Assembly (NCBI GenBank): GCA_017468425.1
Contig: JAFUIO010000030.1
Span: forward strand, 1 to 36,606
DNA length: 36,606 bases
Reading direction: 5' to 3'
DNA from: Clostridia bacterium
Lineage (GTDB): Bacteria > Bacillota > Clostridia > Oscillospirales > Acutalibacteraceae
Translations under genes and position numbers: made by a program
Shown: positions 1 through 7,836 of the stretch, in pieces
Numbering within the stretch: the stretch's first letter is position 1
How the letters are laid out: each line of letters begins with the position of its first letter
The notes under the pieces: model-generated
Told to the model about the DNA's origin: nothing
Seen by the model: only the letters and a program-made list of their open reading frames with translations
Database searches by the model: none

Positions 1-1
1 G

Positions 2-118
2 AAAATCAATGAGGGTAAACACTACAACGTCGCTATTTCTCACGTTGCCAAAAAGCTTGTTCGTATCATTTTTCACTTGCTTTCTAAAAATATTGATTTT
101 CACAAAAATTTCGCTTGA
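2..118 (+). CDS. IS110-family transposase, C-terminal end (cut by window edge)
   Basis: The frame opens at the window edge and reads 38 residues to a TGA at 116-118. It contains GKHYNVAISHVAKKLVRIIF, which resembles the extreme C-terminus of IS110-type DEDD transposases (the Transposase_20 region). Only the tail is visible, so the activity of the element cannot be judged. The stop is followed within about 10 bases by the relic of a different transposase, so the right end of the element probably lies close to 119-130. The family call is from recognition of the motif; the missing 5' part is outside the window. Confidence 0.7.
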   Translation, partial: KINEGKHYNVAISHVAKKLVRIIFHLLSKNIDFHKNFA

Positions 119-123
119 CTTAA

Positions 124-340
124 CATAGTTGGTCTACGATAAGCACAATAATGGGATGGTTTAAATATCAGACAACAAAAACAATAAATAATCTGCGTTC
201 TTCTCCATCTGCGTTCTTCTCCGTCAGAAAGTTTCTGGCAAAGGTCATATTTCGACCATATTATAAGAGGACAACAGGATTATGATGAACAATGGAAATA
301 TATTGACGAAAATCCTGTAAGATGGGTACATAAAGTGTAA
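124..340 (+). pseudogene. REP-associated (Y1/IS200-like) transposase relic, frameshifted
   Basis: Two adjacent frames together give a C-terminal fragment of the Transposase_17/RAYT type: MGWFKYQTTKTINNLRSS, then FWQRSYFDHIIRGQQDYDEQ and YIDENPVRWVHKV, ending at TAA 338-340. WQRSY.DHIIR and YIDENP are typical of this family's C-terminal part. The frame is broken by an exact 16-bp tandem duplication (191-206 and 207-222); deleting one copy restores one open frame from ATG 151 to the stop. The catalytic HUH and tyrosine part is absent, cut off at the IS110-like end upstream. It is a dead remnant. Family call from motif recognition. Confidence 0.7.
191..222 (+). repeat. Perfect 16-bp tandem duplication inside the transposase relic
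   Basis: The unit ATCTGCGTTCTTCTCC occurs at 191-206 and again, without a mismatch, at 207-222. Sixteen bases shift the reading frame by one, which accounts exactly for the break in the surrounding relic. The perfect identity suggests a recent replication-slippage event. Confidence 0.9.
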
Positions 341-362
341 CATCAAAATTGTAGTATATACC

Positions 363-391
363 TTGCAAAAACAAGTGTATTGTGGTATAAT
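363..391 (+). promoter_or_regulatory. Sigma-A-type promoter for yebC
   Basis: TTGCAA at 363-368 and TATAAT at 386-391 are separated by 17 bases, a near-consensus housekeeping promoter. Transcription would begin near 398, about 38 bases before the yebC start. Confidence 0.75.
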
Positions 392-435
392 GTCAAAGTT
401 AATTTTAAATTTATTTTATTTTAAGGATGGTATCT

Positions 436-1167
436 ATGTCAGGACATTCAAAATGGAGTACAATCAAACGTAAAAAAGAAAAAACAGACGGCGCAAGAGC
501 TAAAATTTTTACTAAAATCGGCCGTGAAATCGGTGTTGCTGTTAAAAACGGCGGACCCGACCCCGCAGTAAACACAAAGCTTAAAGACGTTATTGCAAAG
601 GCTAAAGCAAACAACGTGCCTAACGATAACATCGAAAGAATCATCAAAAAAGCTGCAGGTGAAGCAGGCGGAGATAATTTCGAAGAAATCGTATACGAAG
701 GCTATGGTCCCTCAGGTATTGCTGTTATCGTTGAAACTCTTACAGACAACCGTAACCGTACAGCAGGTGACGTGCGTCATTACTTCGACAAATACGGCGG
801 AAATATGGGTCAGTCAGGCTGCGTTTCATTTATGTTCAGCCGTCAGGGTGTTATCATTATTGAAGCTGAAGGCGTTGATGAAGAAAAACTTATGGAAGAC
901 GCACTTGAAGCAGGTGCAGTAGACTTCATTGCAGAAGACGATATTTTCGATATCCGCACAGAGCCCAACGATATGGGTGCAATACGTGATGACCTTGAAG
1001 CAAAAGGCTACAAGTATGTTTCTGCGGAAGTTGAATATGTTCCTTCAACATACACAAAACTTACAAACGAAGACGATATCAAGAATATGACAAAAATGCT
1101 TGATATGTTCGAAGATAACGACGATGTTCAGAACGTTTACCACAACTGGGAAACTGACGAGGAATAA
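436..1167 (+). CDS. yebC: YebC/PmpR-family transcriptional/translation regulator
   Basis: The 243-residue protein begins MSGHSKWSTIKRKKEKTDGA, the signature N-terminus of the YebC/TACO1 family, and keeps the family's GGPDP.VN.KL segment and full length. Members bind nucleic acid; some act as transcription regulators (PmpR) and recent work on the family links it to ribosome function at polyproline stretches. The ATG at 436 is chosen over an in-frame ATG at 427 because AAGGA at 423-427 would overlap that earlier start but is 8 bases before 436, and because the family starts with MSGHSKW. The GH43 gene begins three bases after the stop, so the two are probably co-transcribed. Confidence 0.95.
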   Translation: MSGHSKWSTIKRKKEKTDGARAKIFTKIGREIGVAVKNGGPDPAVNTKLKDVIAKAKANNVPNDNIERIIKKAAGEAGGDNFEEIVYEGYGPSGIAVIVETLTDNRNRTAGDVRHYFDKYGGNMGQSGCVSFMFSRQGVIIIEAEGVDEEKLMEDALEAGAVDFIAEDDIFDIRTEPNDMGAIRDDLEAKGYKYVSAEVEYVPSTYTKLTNEDDIKNMTKMLDMFEDNDDVQNVYHNWETDEE

Positions 1168-1170
1168 TTT

Positions 1171-2160
1171 ATGTTGTTTTTACGTTATTTGATGGCGGTG
1201 ATTATGTTGATTCCCAATATTGCAGGTTGTGTTTTCAAAGATTATGCTTTCCCGGCAGTCAGCCGTGAAGGTGCATACCTTTTCTGCTACTTTGTAGGCA
1301 ATGAAACAGAGGAGCAGAGAATCCACCTTGCAGTAAGCAAAGACGGATATAATTTTGAAGCACTCAATGGGAATGAACCTGTAATTATTCAGGAAAAAGG
1401 CAAAAAATGTGTCCGCGACCCATACATATTAAAAGGTCAGGACGGTTGCTATTATATTATCGGCACAGATATGAACGCCCTTGAAGGCTGGACTTCCAAC
1501 CATGCTCTTGTTACATGGAAGTCTGAAGACCTTGTTAACTGGACTGATGAAACAATTATCGACATCAGAGACCTGGGCGGTGAGTTTACAAACACCACAC
1601 GAGCATGGGCACCTCAGGCAATCTGGGATGCAGAAAAAGAAATGTATATGGTGTATTGGGCTCATTCAACGGTTGAAAACGATATTGCAGGTCACTATTA
1701 CGCATATACAAAAGATTTCAAAAAGTTTGAAACAGAGCCGAAACCCCTTTACGGCAGAGAAGGTATCCAGTGTATAGATGCTGATATTATTTTCAATGAA
1801 AATGACGGTTTCTATTATCTCTATTTCAAGCACGATGAAGACCAGACAATAGCGTATGTAAAATCAAAAAATCTCACAGGTCCTTATGATACCGAGCCTG
1901 TTGTATGTTCTCTTTCAAAACACGGTGTTGAGGGCAGTACAATGTTCAACATCACAGGCACAGATTCCTGGGTAATGCTTATTGATGAATACGGCACAGG
2001 TCATTTCTTCGCACAGATGACAAGGGATTTTGAAAACTTCAAAGCCGTAAATCCCAAAGTCTATAAAATGGACCACTTAAGACCGCGTCACGGCTCAATC
2101 GTAGCAATAAGTGATGCTGAGTACGACAGATTGGTTGAACATTACGGAATAGAAAAATAA
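1171..2160 (+). CDS. Glycoside hydrolase family 43-like lipoprotein
   Basis: The 329-residue protein has a hydrophobic N-terminus ending in a lipobox, IAGC with Cys20, so it is probably exported and lipid-anchored. The rest fits a five-bladed beta-propeller of the GH43 type: VRDPYIL with the likely catalytic base Asp83, WAPQAIWD around 147-153, DADIIF with the candidate pKa-modulating Asp205, and VEGSTMF with the candidate acid Glu254. Family members cut alpha-L-arabinofuranosyl or beta-xylosyl linkages; the substrate here cannot be told. The start lies 3 bases after yebC with GAGGA of the yebC end as ribosome binding site, suggesting translational coupling. A terminator follows. Residue roles come from motif position, not from an alignment. 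Confidence 0.8.
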   Translation: MLFLRYLMAVIMLIPNIAGCVFKDYAFPAVSREGAYLFCYFVGNETEEQRIHLAVSKDGYNFEALNGNEPVIIQEKGKKCVRDPYILKGQDGCYYIIGTDMNALEGWTSNHALVTWKSEDLVNWTDETIIDIRDLGGEFTNTTRAWAPQAIWDAEKEMYMVYWAHSTVENDIAGHYYAYTKDFKKFETEPKPLYGREGIQCIDADIIFNENDGFYYLYFKHDEDQTIAYVKSKNLTGPYDTEPVVCSLSKHGVEGSTMFNITGTDSWVMLIDEYGTGHFFAQMTRDFENFKAVNPKVYKMDHLRPRHGSIVAISDAEYDRLVEHYGIEK

Positions 2161-2175
2161 TAAAATTCAATTTTA

Positions 2176-2213
2176 ACCCTGCAGGGCATATAAGCTTTGC
2201 AGGGTGTTTTTTT
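2176..2213 (+). terminator. Rho-independent terminator after the GH43 gene
   Basis: ACCCTGCA (2176-2183) pairs with TGCAGGGT (2198-2205) and a T-rich run ends at 2213. It closes the yebC-GH43 unit. Confidence 0.8.
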
Positions 2214-2348
2214 GCGTAAAATGACAATTACAGACATTCCGAAACCTTATGTATAATTAAATCAAGATAAACGAACGGGAAAACGGAGCAGGTAAAACGC
2301 AAAATACAAAGTCCGTCAAATGTTGGTTTATAATGAAACTACAAAAAC

Positions 2349-2470
2349 AAAAAGGAGTAATCAAAATGAAACACACAAAAAAATTATTGGCAATCATCCT
2401 GGCAGGTCTTATGGTATTCTCAATTTTTACAGTATCTGCAAGCGCAAAAGAAATGACAAAAGACGAAGTA
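2349..2470 (+). repeat. RBS plus signal-peptide cassette, copy 1
   Basis: This 122-base stretch covers the ribosome binding site, the start codon and the first 35 codons of the first secreted paralogue. It matches 3487-3608 at 121 of 122 positions (the only difference is A2363 against G3501). Identity stops abruptly at 2470/3608, after which the two genes are only distantly similar. Confidence 0.95.
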
Positions 2471-3334
2471 GTTGATTTTTATCACGCGTTACTTGAAAAG
2501 ACAGCAGAAAAGCACGAAAAGGTTTTTATTACCGAAGAACGTAATTATATGCATTATGCAGATTTCTCAGAACTTACATATCTTGACCGTGCTGCAACAG
2601 AAAAAGAATACGGTTTTTCTGAAGAAGTAAATCAAGGCGATGTGTCCTTCGCTGACTATTATTACGGATTTAATTCTGACAACCACGGAGAAGATGATAT
2701 TCAGTTATATGATTATTTCGAAATTGATTATTATATTGAAAACGGATATGGTTTGTACGATGCATCATACACAGATAGTAAAATTGTTATAGATTTGCTT
2801 ATGTATGACGATAATGATTATTCAAATAGAGTAATTACCGTATATCTTACAGAAAACAAGGGTATCAGAAAAGTCGTTGAAAAAGCATATGATGAGTATG
2901 GCTATGAATCTTCACTTGAAGGTAAGCCTTTTGCAGTAATATCGGAATGTGTCAGTGAATATATTTTCAGCTACAATCCGATTATTCCCGAAAGCATTAC
3001 TCTTTCAGAAACCGAAATAACACTCGGCTACAAAGATGTTGCAGAAATCGAATGTATCGTAAACCCTTCAAATGCGACATATAAGGAAATTTGTGCTACA
3101 TATTCTTATGATATCGTAACAGAAAATGAACCTGTCAATGCTTACGAGGAAGACGGTAGAATTATTATTGAGGGATTGAACGAGGGTGAATCAACAGTGT
3201 ATGTTCACGCATTGCTCGGAGAAGTTATCGAAGAAATTGAAGTAACCGTAGAATTTACTTTTTTTGACAGAATTCATAAGATGTTCGATGATATGATTGA
3301 AAATATCAGGATGATGTTTGGTCTCGAATATTGA
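2366..3334 (+). CDS. Secreted protein of unknown function with C-terminal Ig-like (Big_2-like) domain, paralogue 1
   Basis: The 322-residue protein has a Sec signal peptide with a likely cut after Ala27 (VSASA/KEM). The first two thirds of the mature part are acidic and Tyr-rich and match no family I recognise. From about residue 212, SITLSETEITLGYKDVAEI to the ESTVYV strand resembles a bacterial group 2 Ig-like fold. The last 20 residues, FFDRIHKMFDDMIENIRMMF, look like an amphipathic helix. ATG 2366 is preferred over an upstream in-frame ATG because AAAGGAG lies 8 bases before it and the identical paralogue start supports it. The neighbour at 3504 is a tandem copy. A surface role is likely; the function is unknown. 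Confidence 0.85.
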   Translation: MKHTKKLLAIILAGLMVFSIFTVSASAKEMTKDEVVDFYHALLEKTAEKHEKVFITEERNYMHYADFSELTYLDRAATEKEYGFSEEVNQGDVSFADYYYGFNSDNHGEDDIQLYDYFEIDYYIENGYGLYDASYTDSKIVIDLLMYDDNDYSNRVITVYLTENKGIRKVVEKAYDEYGYESSLEGKPFAVISECVSEYIFSYNPIIPESITLSETEITLGYKDVAEIECIVNPSNATYKEICATYSYDIVTENEPVNAYEEDGRIIIEGLNEGESTVYVHALLGEVIEEIEVTVEFTFFDRIHKMFDDMIENIRMMFGLEY

Positions 3335-3486
3335 GTTTTGTAAATAATGGTCATCCCTCTTCCGGAATTTATTTGTTCCCTTAAATTTTGTCATATTCCC
3401 CCAAATATTTTTTACGAATCAGGGAAAATCCGGTTGAGCGGGTGGCTGTTATAAATAAAGAATGACAAATCAGAAATTTATTTTAT

Positions 3487-3608
3487 AAAAAGGAGTAATC
3501 GAAATGAAACACACAAAAAAATTATTGGCAATCATCCTGGCAGGTCTTATGGTATTCTCAATTTTTACAGTATCTGCAAGCGCAAAAGAAATGACAAAAG
3601 ACGAAGTA
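3487..3608 (+). repeat. RBS plus signal-peptide cassette, copy 2
   Basis: Second copy of the 122-base cassette at 2349-2470, with one mismatch lying between the ribosome binding site and the ATG. The 105 coding bases are identical even at synonymous positions. Confidence 0.95.
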
Positions 3609-4481
3609 ATTGTTTTTTATCATACACTTCTTAAAAAAACTGCTGAAAAGCATAAGGTTGTAAAGCTGGAAGAAGATTACACTTTTTCAGCATATGCCGA
3701 TGTTTCAGAACTTCCGCTTTCTGAAAAACTGGCTGTATTGGCTGAAAACGGATTCAGTGATAAATTTGAAGAAAGTGATTCTTGCACTTATTATATAGAG
3801 GGTATGAACGGATATTTTGAAACTCCGGAAGAAACAGATATTTATTCATGGTTTGAAACAGATTCATATATTGAATACAGATACAAAACAGTAAGTGCAA
3901 CTTATGAAGGCGATAAGATTTCTATCAGAATGGAACGTGATGACGGAGAATCTGAAAGTATGCAGTTTGAAATTTATCTTACCAAAAACAAAGGTATAAA
4001 GAAGATTGTTGAAGAATGGCATTGCGAAACGATGAATAGTATTGATGATGAAGGTACACCTTTCTTCGCAACACTTACAGAAACCAAAGCATATACATTT
4101 ACATATGATAAAACTCCCGCAACAAGTCTTACAGTTTCAGAATCAAGTGTAAAACTTGGTTATAAAGATGTTGTGAAACTTGACTATGAAATCGGCCCTG
4201 ATAATGTTACATTCAAGGAAGCTGATGTGAATTATCTTAATGAACTTGAAGAATTTGATTCATCTGTAATTTATGCCTATGAAAGCGACGGCAAAATTGT
4301 AATTGAAGCAAACGGGGAAGGAACAGGCTTTGTTGAAGTGTTTACACATACAGGTGATTGCCGGGAAATGATTGAAGTGACGGTTGAATATGATTTCTTT
4401 GACAGAATTCATATTATGTTTGACGAAATGATTGAAAATATCAAAGTAATGTTTGGTGTGTATGATTACGGTTGTTGTTAA
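3504..4481 (+). CDS. Secreted protein of unknown function with C-terminal Ig-like (Big_2-like) domain, paralogue 2
   Basis: A 325-residue tandem paralogue of the gene at 2366, with the same signal peptide (cut after Ala27) and the same order: acidic unknown region, Ig-like segment (SLTVSESSVKLGYKDVVKL onward) and a terminal amphipathic helix FFDRIHIMFDEMIENIKVMF. A short tail YDYGCC with two adjacent cysteines is not present in paralogue 1. The mature domains have diverged strongly while the first 35 codons are identical in DNA. The 169 bases before it (3335-3503) hold no gene and no clear promoter or terminator that I can see. Function unknown. Confidence 0.85.
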   Translation: MKHTKKLLAIILAGLMVFSIFTVSASAKEMTKDEVIVFYHTLLKKTAEKHKVVKLEEDYTFSAYADVSELPLSEKLAVLAENGFSDKFEESDSCTYYIEGMNGYFETPEETDIYSWFETDSYIEYRYKTVSATYEGDKISIRMERDDGESESMQFEIYLTKNKGIKKIVEEWHCETMNSIDDEGTPFFATLTETKAYTFTYDKTPATSLTVSESSVKLGYKDVVKLDYEIGPDNVTFKEADVNYLNELEEFDSSVIYAYESDGKIVIEANGEGTGFVEVFTHTGDCREMIEVTVEYDFFDRIHIMFDEMIENIKVMFGVYDYGCC

Positions 4482-4528
4482 GAGATAAATATTATTTGTC
4501 AGAAAAGGAAAAGCAGAGGTGATTGATT

Positions 4529-5026
4529 GTGAGTAAAGAATACCACACATCCGATGGAGCACGCTATATAGTTAAAGATACAGGAGAAGTTTTCGGACCG
4601 CATGGTTTTGTGGGACAAGTGAATCATTTTAATGAGTTTGTTTCGGCAGATGGTAGTTGTGTGTTGAAAACAAACAATTTCGGTGATGTGTATTCAACTG
4701 ACGGTTCTATACACGGGAAAAAATATGATAATAATTACATCGCTTTTGATAAAAAGCCTGAAACATCAACAACAAGCAGTTCAGTAAGTTACTCATCCGA
4801 TACTATGGCGATTTTCAGAGGTTTGAAATTCGGTTTTCTGGGAATTGCACTTGTAGTAGGTGTTTTGTTCAATCTTTTTCTGGTGTCTGCAGGTATCGTT
4901 ATGACTCTTTCAGTTTTCCTGGGTATAAATGTTGTTGTTTCAGTACTTATAGTGCTTGGTATTGATGCGTTGATAATTGCAAAAATTGTTTCAGTAATAA
5001 AAAAGAAGAGAAAATCCGGAAGATAA
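4529..5026 (+). CDS. Small membrane protein of unknown function
   Basis: A 165-residue protein with a hydrophilic N-terminal half rich in short turns (SDGARY, ADGSCV, TDGSIH) and two C-terminal membrane segments at about 93-115 and 120-145, ending in a basic tail KIVSVIKKKRKSGR. The GTG at 4529 is chosen because GAGGTG at 4516-4521 lies 7 bases upstream; a TTG at 4523 in the same frame is too close to that site. The three xDG units may be degenerate repeats of a small beta motif. It lies 47 bases after the second secreted paralogue and could share its transcript. I recognise no family. Confidence 0.75.
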   Translation: MSKEYHTSDGARYIVKDTGEVFGPHGFVGQVNHFNEFVSADGSCVLKTNNFGDVYSTDGSIHGKKYDNNYIAFDKKPETSTTSSSVSYSSDTMAIFRGLKFGFLGIALVVGVLFNLFLVSAGIVMTLSVFLGINVVVSVLIVLGIDALIIAKIVSVIKKKRKSGR

Positions 5027-5058
5027 ACAAATTTTATAATAGCAGACACATAAAACCG

Positions 5059-5085
5059 CACCCACCATTTCAAAAATGGTGGGTG
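5059..5085. terminator. Strong hairpin between the small membrane protein gene and the sulfatase relic
   Basis: CACCCACCATTT (5059-5070) pairs perfectly over 12 bp with AAATGGTGGGTG (5074-5085) around a 3-base loop. The downstream strand lacks a long T-run on the plus side (TTACGTTATCC), while on the minus side CGGTTTTA follows. It probably ends transcription from one or both directions, but is not a textbook terminator. Confidence 0.55.
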
Positions 5086-5335
5086 TTACGTTATCCGTCA
5101 GTATTTTTTCCTTTATAAACGGTTTACGGAATATGGGTTTCTTTTCACCTGCATTTATCATTACCCCTGAAAGTAATGCTCTGATTTCTTTTATAACATT
5201 ACTGTAGTTTTTGTCGTTTACAAGGTTGTTTTTTCATAAGGGTCATTTTTAAGGTCATACAAAAGGACACGATTTCCTCATTAAGAGTGTCGTGACGCTG
5301 TTGGTCGGAAAAATAAAAATAATATTCAGTTTCAT
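5086..5335 (-). pseudogene. Sulfatase relic: both ends kept, middle deleted
   Basis: Read on the minus strand, a good ribosome binding site (complement of ACCTCC, 5341-5346) precedes ATG 5335-5333. MKLNIIFIF then, after a one-base slip, SDQQRHDTL follows; this is the N-terminus typical of sulfatases. It switches directly into RVLLYDLKNDPYEK and, after a second slip near 5228-5236, NNLVNDKNYSNVIKEIRALL, the usual sulfatase C-terminal block. About 400 residues of a normal sulfatase, including the catalytic Cys/Ser region, are missing, with the join near 5270-5280. The gene is dead. Family call is by motif recognition. Confidence 0.75.
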
Positions 5336-5400
5336 TTTTGACCTCCGATAAATCTTGTTTTTAGTATATCACTTTTGTTGCAACGTTACAGGCAGAAGTA

Positions 5401-5429
5401 TTGTATATTCTTTTGAATTATGATATAAT
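5401..5429 (+). promoter_or_regulatory. Putative sigma-A promoter for the DUF805/transporter group
   Basis: TTGTAT at 5401-5406 and TATAAT at 5424-5429 are 17 bases apart; the ATG of the next gene is 25 bases downstream. Confidence 0.6.
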
Positions 5430-5453
5430 CGAAAAAACGGAAGGAGTGGTCAG

Positions 5454-6371
5454 ATGCTTTTTAATAACAAAGAAAAGCGTGAACGTGAAAATTACGTTCG
5501 CAATGAATATAAATCAACGTCTTCAGAACAAAGAGCTGACTATATTTATATCAATGAATACAGAGATGAAGAAATATATATCAAAAACCAAAAACTTTAT
5601 GCAGGGCAGAGGGAAATAACCGTAAGTGACGCAAGATGTATGGAGTTCAGTGCAAAATATCGTCTTGCAGAGCAGGATGCTGCAAACGGAATCTGTTCGC
5701 AGGAGGAAGCACGTGCAAGACGTGGTTTTGTAATGAACAAAAACGGTGGTCTGACACTTGCAAAATACGAAATTGATAAATATATTCATCTGATTAAAAA
5801 AGATTCTTTACCGCGTAGTTGCTTTAATGCATGGAAAAATTTATGGAAGAATACGTTCAATTTCAAAGGCCGTGTGTCACGCGTAGAATATTGGAAAGCT
5901 ATTGTGATGAACTATCTGTTTATGATTGTTGCATTGATGCCGTTCTCATTCATTATGATAGGTTCAGGCTTGTTTGAAGAAAATATAAGTCTTATTGCAT
6001 CATTTGCTTTTGCAGGAGCTTTGAATTTCCCGTTGCTTGCCCTTTATTTCAGACGCGTAAATGATATCGGACTTAAAAGATTCACTTCAATTTATATTGC
6101 GATTTTGGCACCGGTGATGAGCTTTATATATGCAGGCACACAGAATACTGACAGCATTTATGAACGCGGGCGAGTTATTATGGGGTTCATTATGGCTACA
6201 GGCTTCGGCTCCTTCTTTTACGGCAGTCTTATATCGATGCTTCTTTACAGAAGCCCTGAAGCGGCAGGATTAATTCCAGCAATAGGTATGGTTGTTATTT
6301 CTGTTGCTCTGATGATTTACGGATTCGTTAATCGCGGTGTAATTGCAAGGATGTTTGGCGGCAACAGATAA
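5454..6371 (+). CDS. DUF805-domain membrane protein with long cytoplasmic N-terminus
   Basis: The 305-residue protein has a charged N-terminal region of about 130 residues, containing a Y/E-rich stretch and an EEARARRGF segment, and then a DUF805-like membrane domain. The DUF805 marks are FKGRVSRVEYW at about 138-149 and YFRRVNDIGL at about 200-210. Four or five membrane helices follow, the last ending in a short basic tail. DUF805 proteins have no known biochemical role. GGAAGGAG lies just before the ATG. It heads a run of four genes with short gaps (DUF805, MFS, PnuC-like, EEP), so co-transcription is likely. Confidence 0.8.
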   Translation: MLFNNKEKRERENYVRNEYKSTSSEQRADYIYINEYRDEEIYIKNQKLYAGQREITVSDARCMEFSAKYRLAEQDAANGICSQEEARARRGFVMNKNGGLTLAKYEIDKYIHLIKKDSLPRSCFNAWKNLWKNTFNFKGRVSRVEYWKAIVMNYLFMIVALMPFSFIMIGSGLFEENISLIASFAFAGALNFPLLALYFRRVNDIGLKRFTSIYIAILAPVMSFIYAGTQNTDSIYERGRVIMGFIMATGFGSFFYGSLISMLLYRSPEAAGLIPAIGMVVISVALMIYGFVNRGVIARMFGGNR

Positions 6372-6402
6372 AACATATGTGTGGTTTAAGGGAGAGATTT
6401 TT

Positions 6403-7797
6403 ATGAAATCGTCGTCTGAAATTATAAAGAAAGAAAACAAGCAACTTGCAAAGCTTAATAAAGTCAAGTCCAAAGGTAATTCGGGCAAATACTTTTTTAT
6501 TCTTCTGTTGCTTATTGCCATTGTTAATATTATCGACGAAGTTACAAGTAACCTGACAGTTACTGTGCAGTCATCGTTTATTACGGAATTTTTTGTGAAT
6601 AATCCGTTTATGGGTAAATATTATACATACGAAGACGGCCTTGCTTTCCATTCGGGAATAGGTGTTTTTACATATGTTTTAGGTCTGTTTACACCGTTTT
6701 ATAAAGCTCTTGCAGATAAGTGGGGCAGAAAACCGCTTTTCGCCATTTCAACTTTAGGTATGGCGGCAGGTCTGATGGTAATTCATCTTTCTTCAAGCTA
6801 TATAATGTTCCTTGTGGGCTTTGCGATTATAAGCTTTTTCATGGGACACGATATTCAGATTATTTATATTCTTGAAGAAGCACCTGATAAGCACAGGGCA
6901 AAAATCTACAGTTTCCTTAAAAGCTTCGGTATTTTAGGTGTTATTCTCATTCCCGCACTGCGTGATATGCTTATGGGTAACGATGCCACAAAGTGGAGAG
7001 AAATCTTCCTTGTACCTGCACTTATCGGCTTTGCGGCAGTTGTGCTTGTGGTGATTTTTGCAAAAGATACCAAGGTTTTCATAAACGACAGAATCGAATA
7101 TCTTTCACGTCCTTACGAAGAAAGAGAAGCGGAAAAACGCATTAAAAAGCAAAAGAAAGAAGCGCAGAGAAATCAGTCAGGCGTTTTCAACGGGGTGAAA
7201 TATATTTTTGCAAACAAAGATACAAAAATGCTTATCATTTCTCACATAATCTTTGACTCTGCCATGCCTGCTATTGCGTTGTATTTTGAGTCTTCAATGC
7301 ACCGCGCAGGTATGAGCACATCAGATATTACAAAAGCACTGTTTATGGTGCCTGTGATTTACGCTTCCATTACTTTCCTTTCAGGCTTTATTGCCGATAA
7401 AGCGGGCAGAAAAACAACAGTAACACTTTTTTCTTCCACTTGCGTTATAGGTTACTGCCTGTTTGTTGCAGGAATTCTTCTCAGCTGGAATCCCTATCTT
7501 GTGGGCGCGTTTGCAGGTCTTTATCAGGGCTCTTACTGGATAGGCAGAGATTATATGAATGTTATGATGACAGAAAAAGTCCCCACAGATATCCGCGCAT
7601 CTGTTGTGGGTGCGGAAGGACTTCTTGTTATTATCGGTCTTGTAGTAGGCTACGGTGCAATAATTGCAGGTATGATGATAATGCCTATCTGGTGGGCATG
7701 TCTTGCAATTTCAATCCCCGCAGTTACAGTTGCAGCAATTATGTTTGTGCTTAAAGTTAAAGAAACAAAAGGTGCAAACCTTGATGAAATAGAGTGA
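6403..7797 (+). CDS. Major facilitator superfamily transporter
   Basis: The 464-residue protein has about twelve hydrophobic segments and two copies of the MFS loop motif: ADKWGRKPLF after helix 2 and ADKAGRKTTV after helix 8. A long basic central loop (REAEKRIKKQKKEAQRNQ) separates the two halves. The overall look is of a sugar or organic-acid type MFS carrier, but the substrate cannot be read from sequence. ATG 6403 is chosen because AAGGGAGAG precedes it by 6 bases; a longer in-frame reading from 6343 would overlap the DUF805 gene. The extended N-terminal 25 residues are cytoplasmic and basic. Confidence 0.85.
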   Translation: MKSSSEIIKKENKQLAKLNKVKSKGNSGKYFFILLLLIAIVNIIDEVTSNLTVTVQSSFITEFFVNNPFMGKYYTYEDGLAFHSGIGVFTYVLGLFTPFYKALADKWGRKPLFAISTLGMAAGLMVIHLSSSYIMFLVGFAIISFFMGHDIQIIYILEEAPDKHRAKIYSFLKSFGILGVILIPALRDMLMGNDATKWREIFLVPALIGFAAVVLVVIFAKDTKVFINDRIEYLSRPYEEREAEKRIKKQKKEAQRNQSGVFNGVKYIFANKDTKMLIISHIIFDSAMPAIALYFESSMHRAGMSTSDITKALFMVPVIYASITFLSGFIADKAGRKTTVTLFSSTCVIGYCLFVAGILLSWNPYLVGAFAGLYQGSYWIGRDYMNVMMTEKVPTDIRASVVGAEGLLVIIGLVVGYGAIIAGMMIMPIWWACLAISIPAVTVAAIMFVLKVKETKGANLDEIE

Positions 7798-7836
7798 TAA
7801 ATCTGCATCTGATTTTCGTCAGGAGTGAAAATTTTC

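Noticed and set aside
427..435. Earlier in-frame ATG for yebC at 427.
   Set aside because: It overlaps the AAGGA ribosome binding site, and the family starts with MSGHSKW, encoded from 436.
2329..2334. TATAAT upstream of the first secreted paralogue (and another at 2252-2257).
   Set aside because: No acceptable -35 hexamer lies 16-18 bases upstream of either; a promoter must exist between 2214 and 2350 but I cannot place it.
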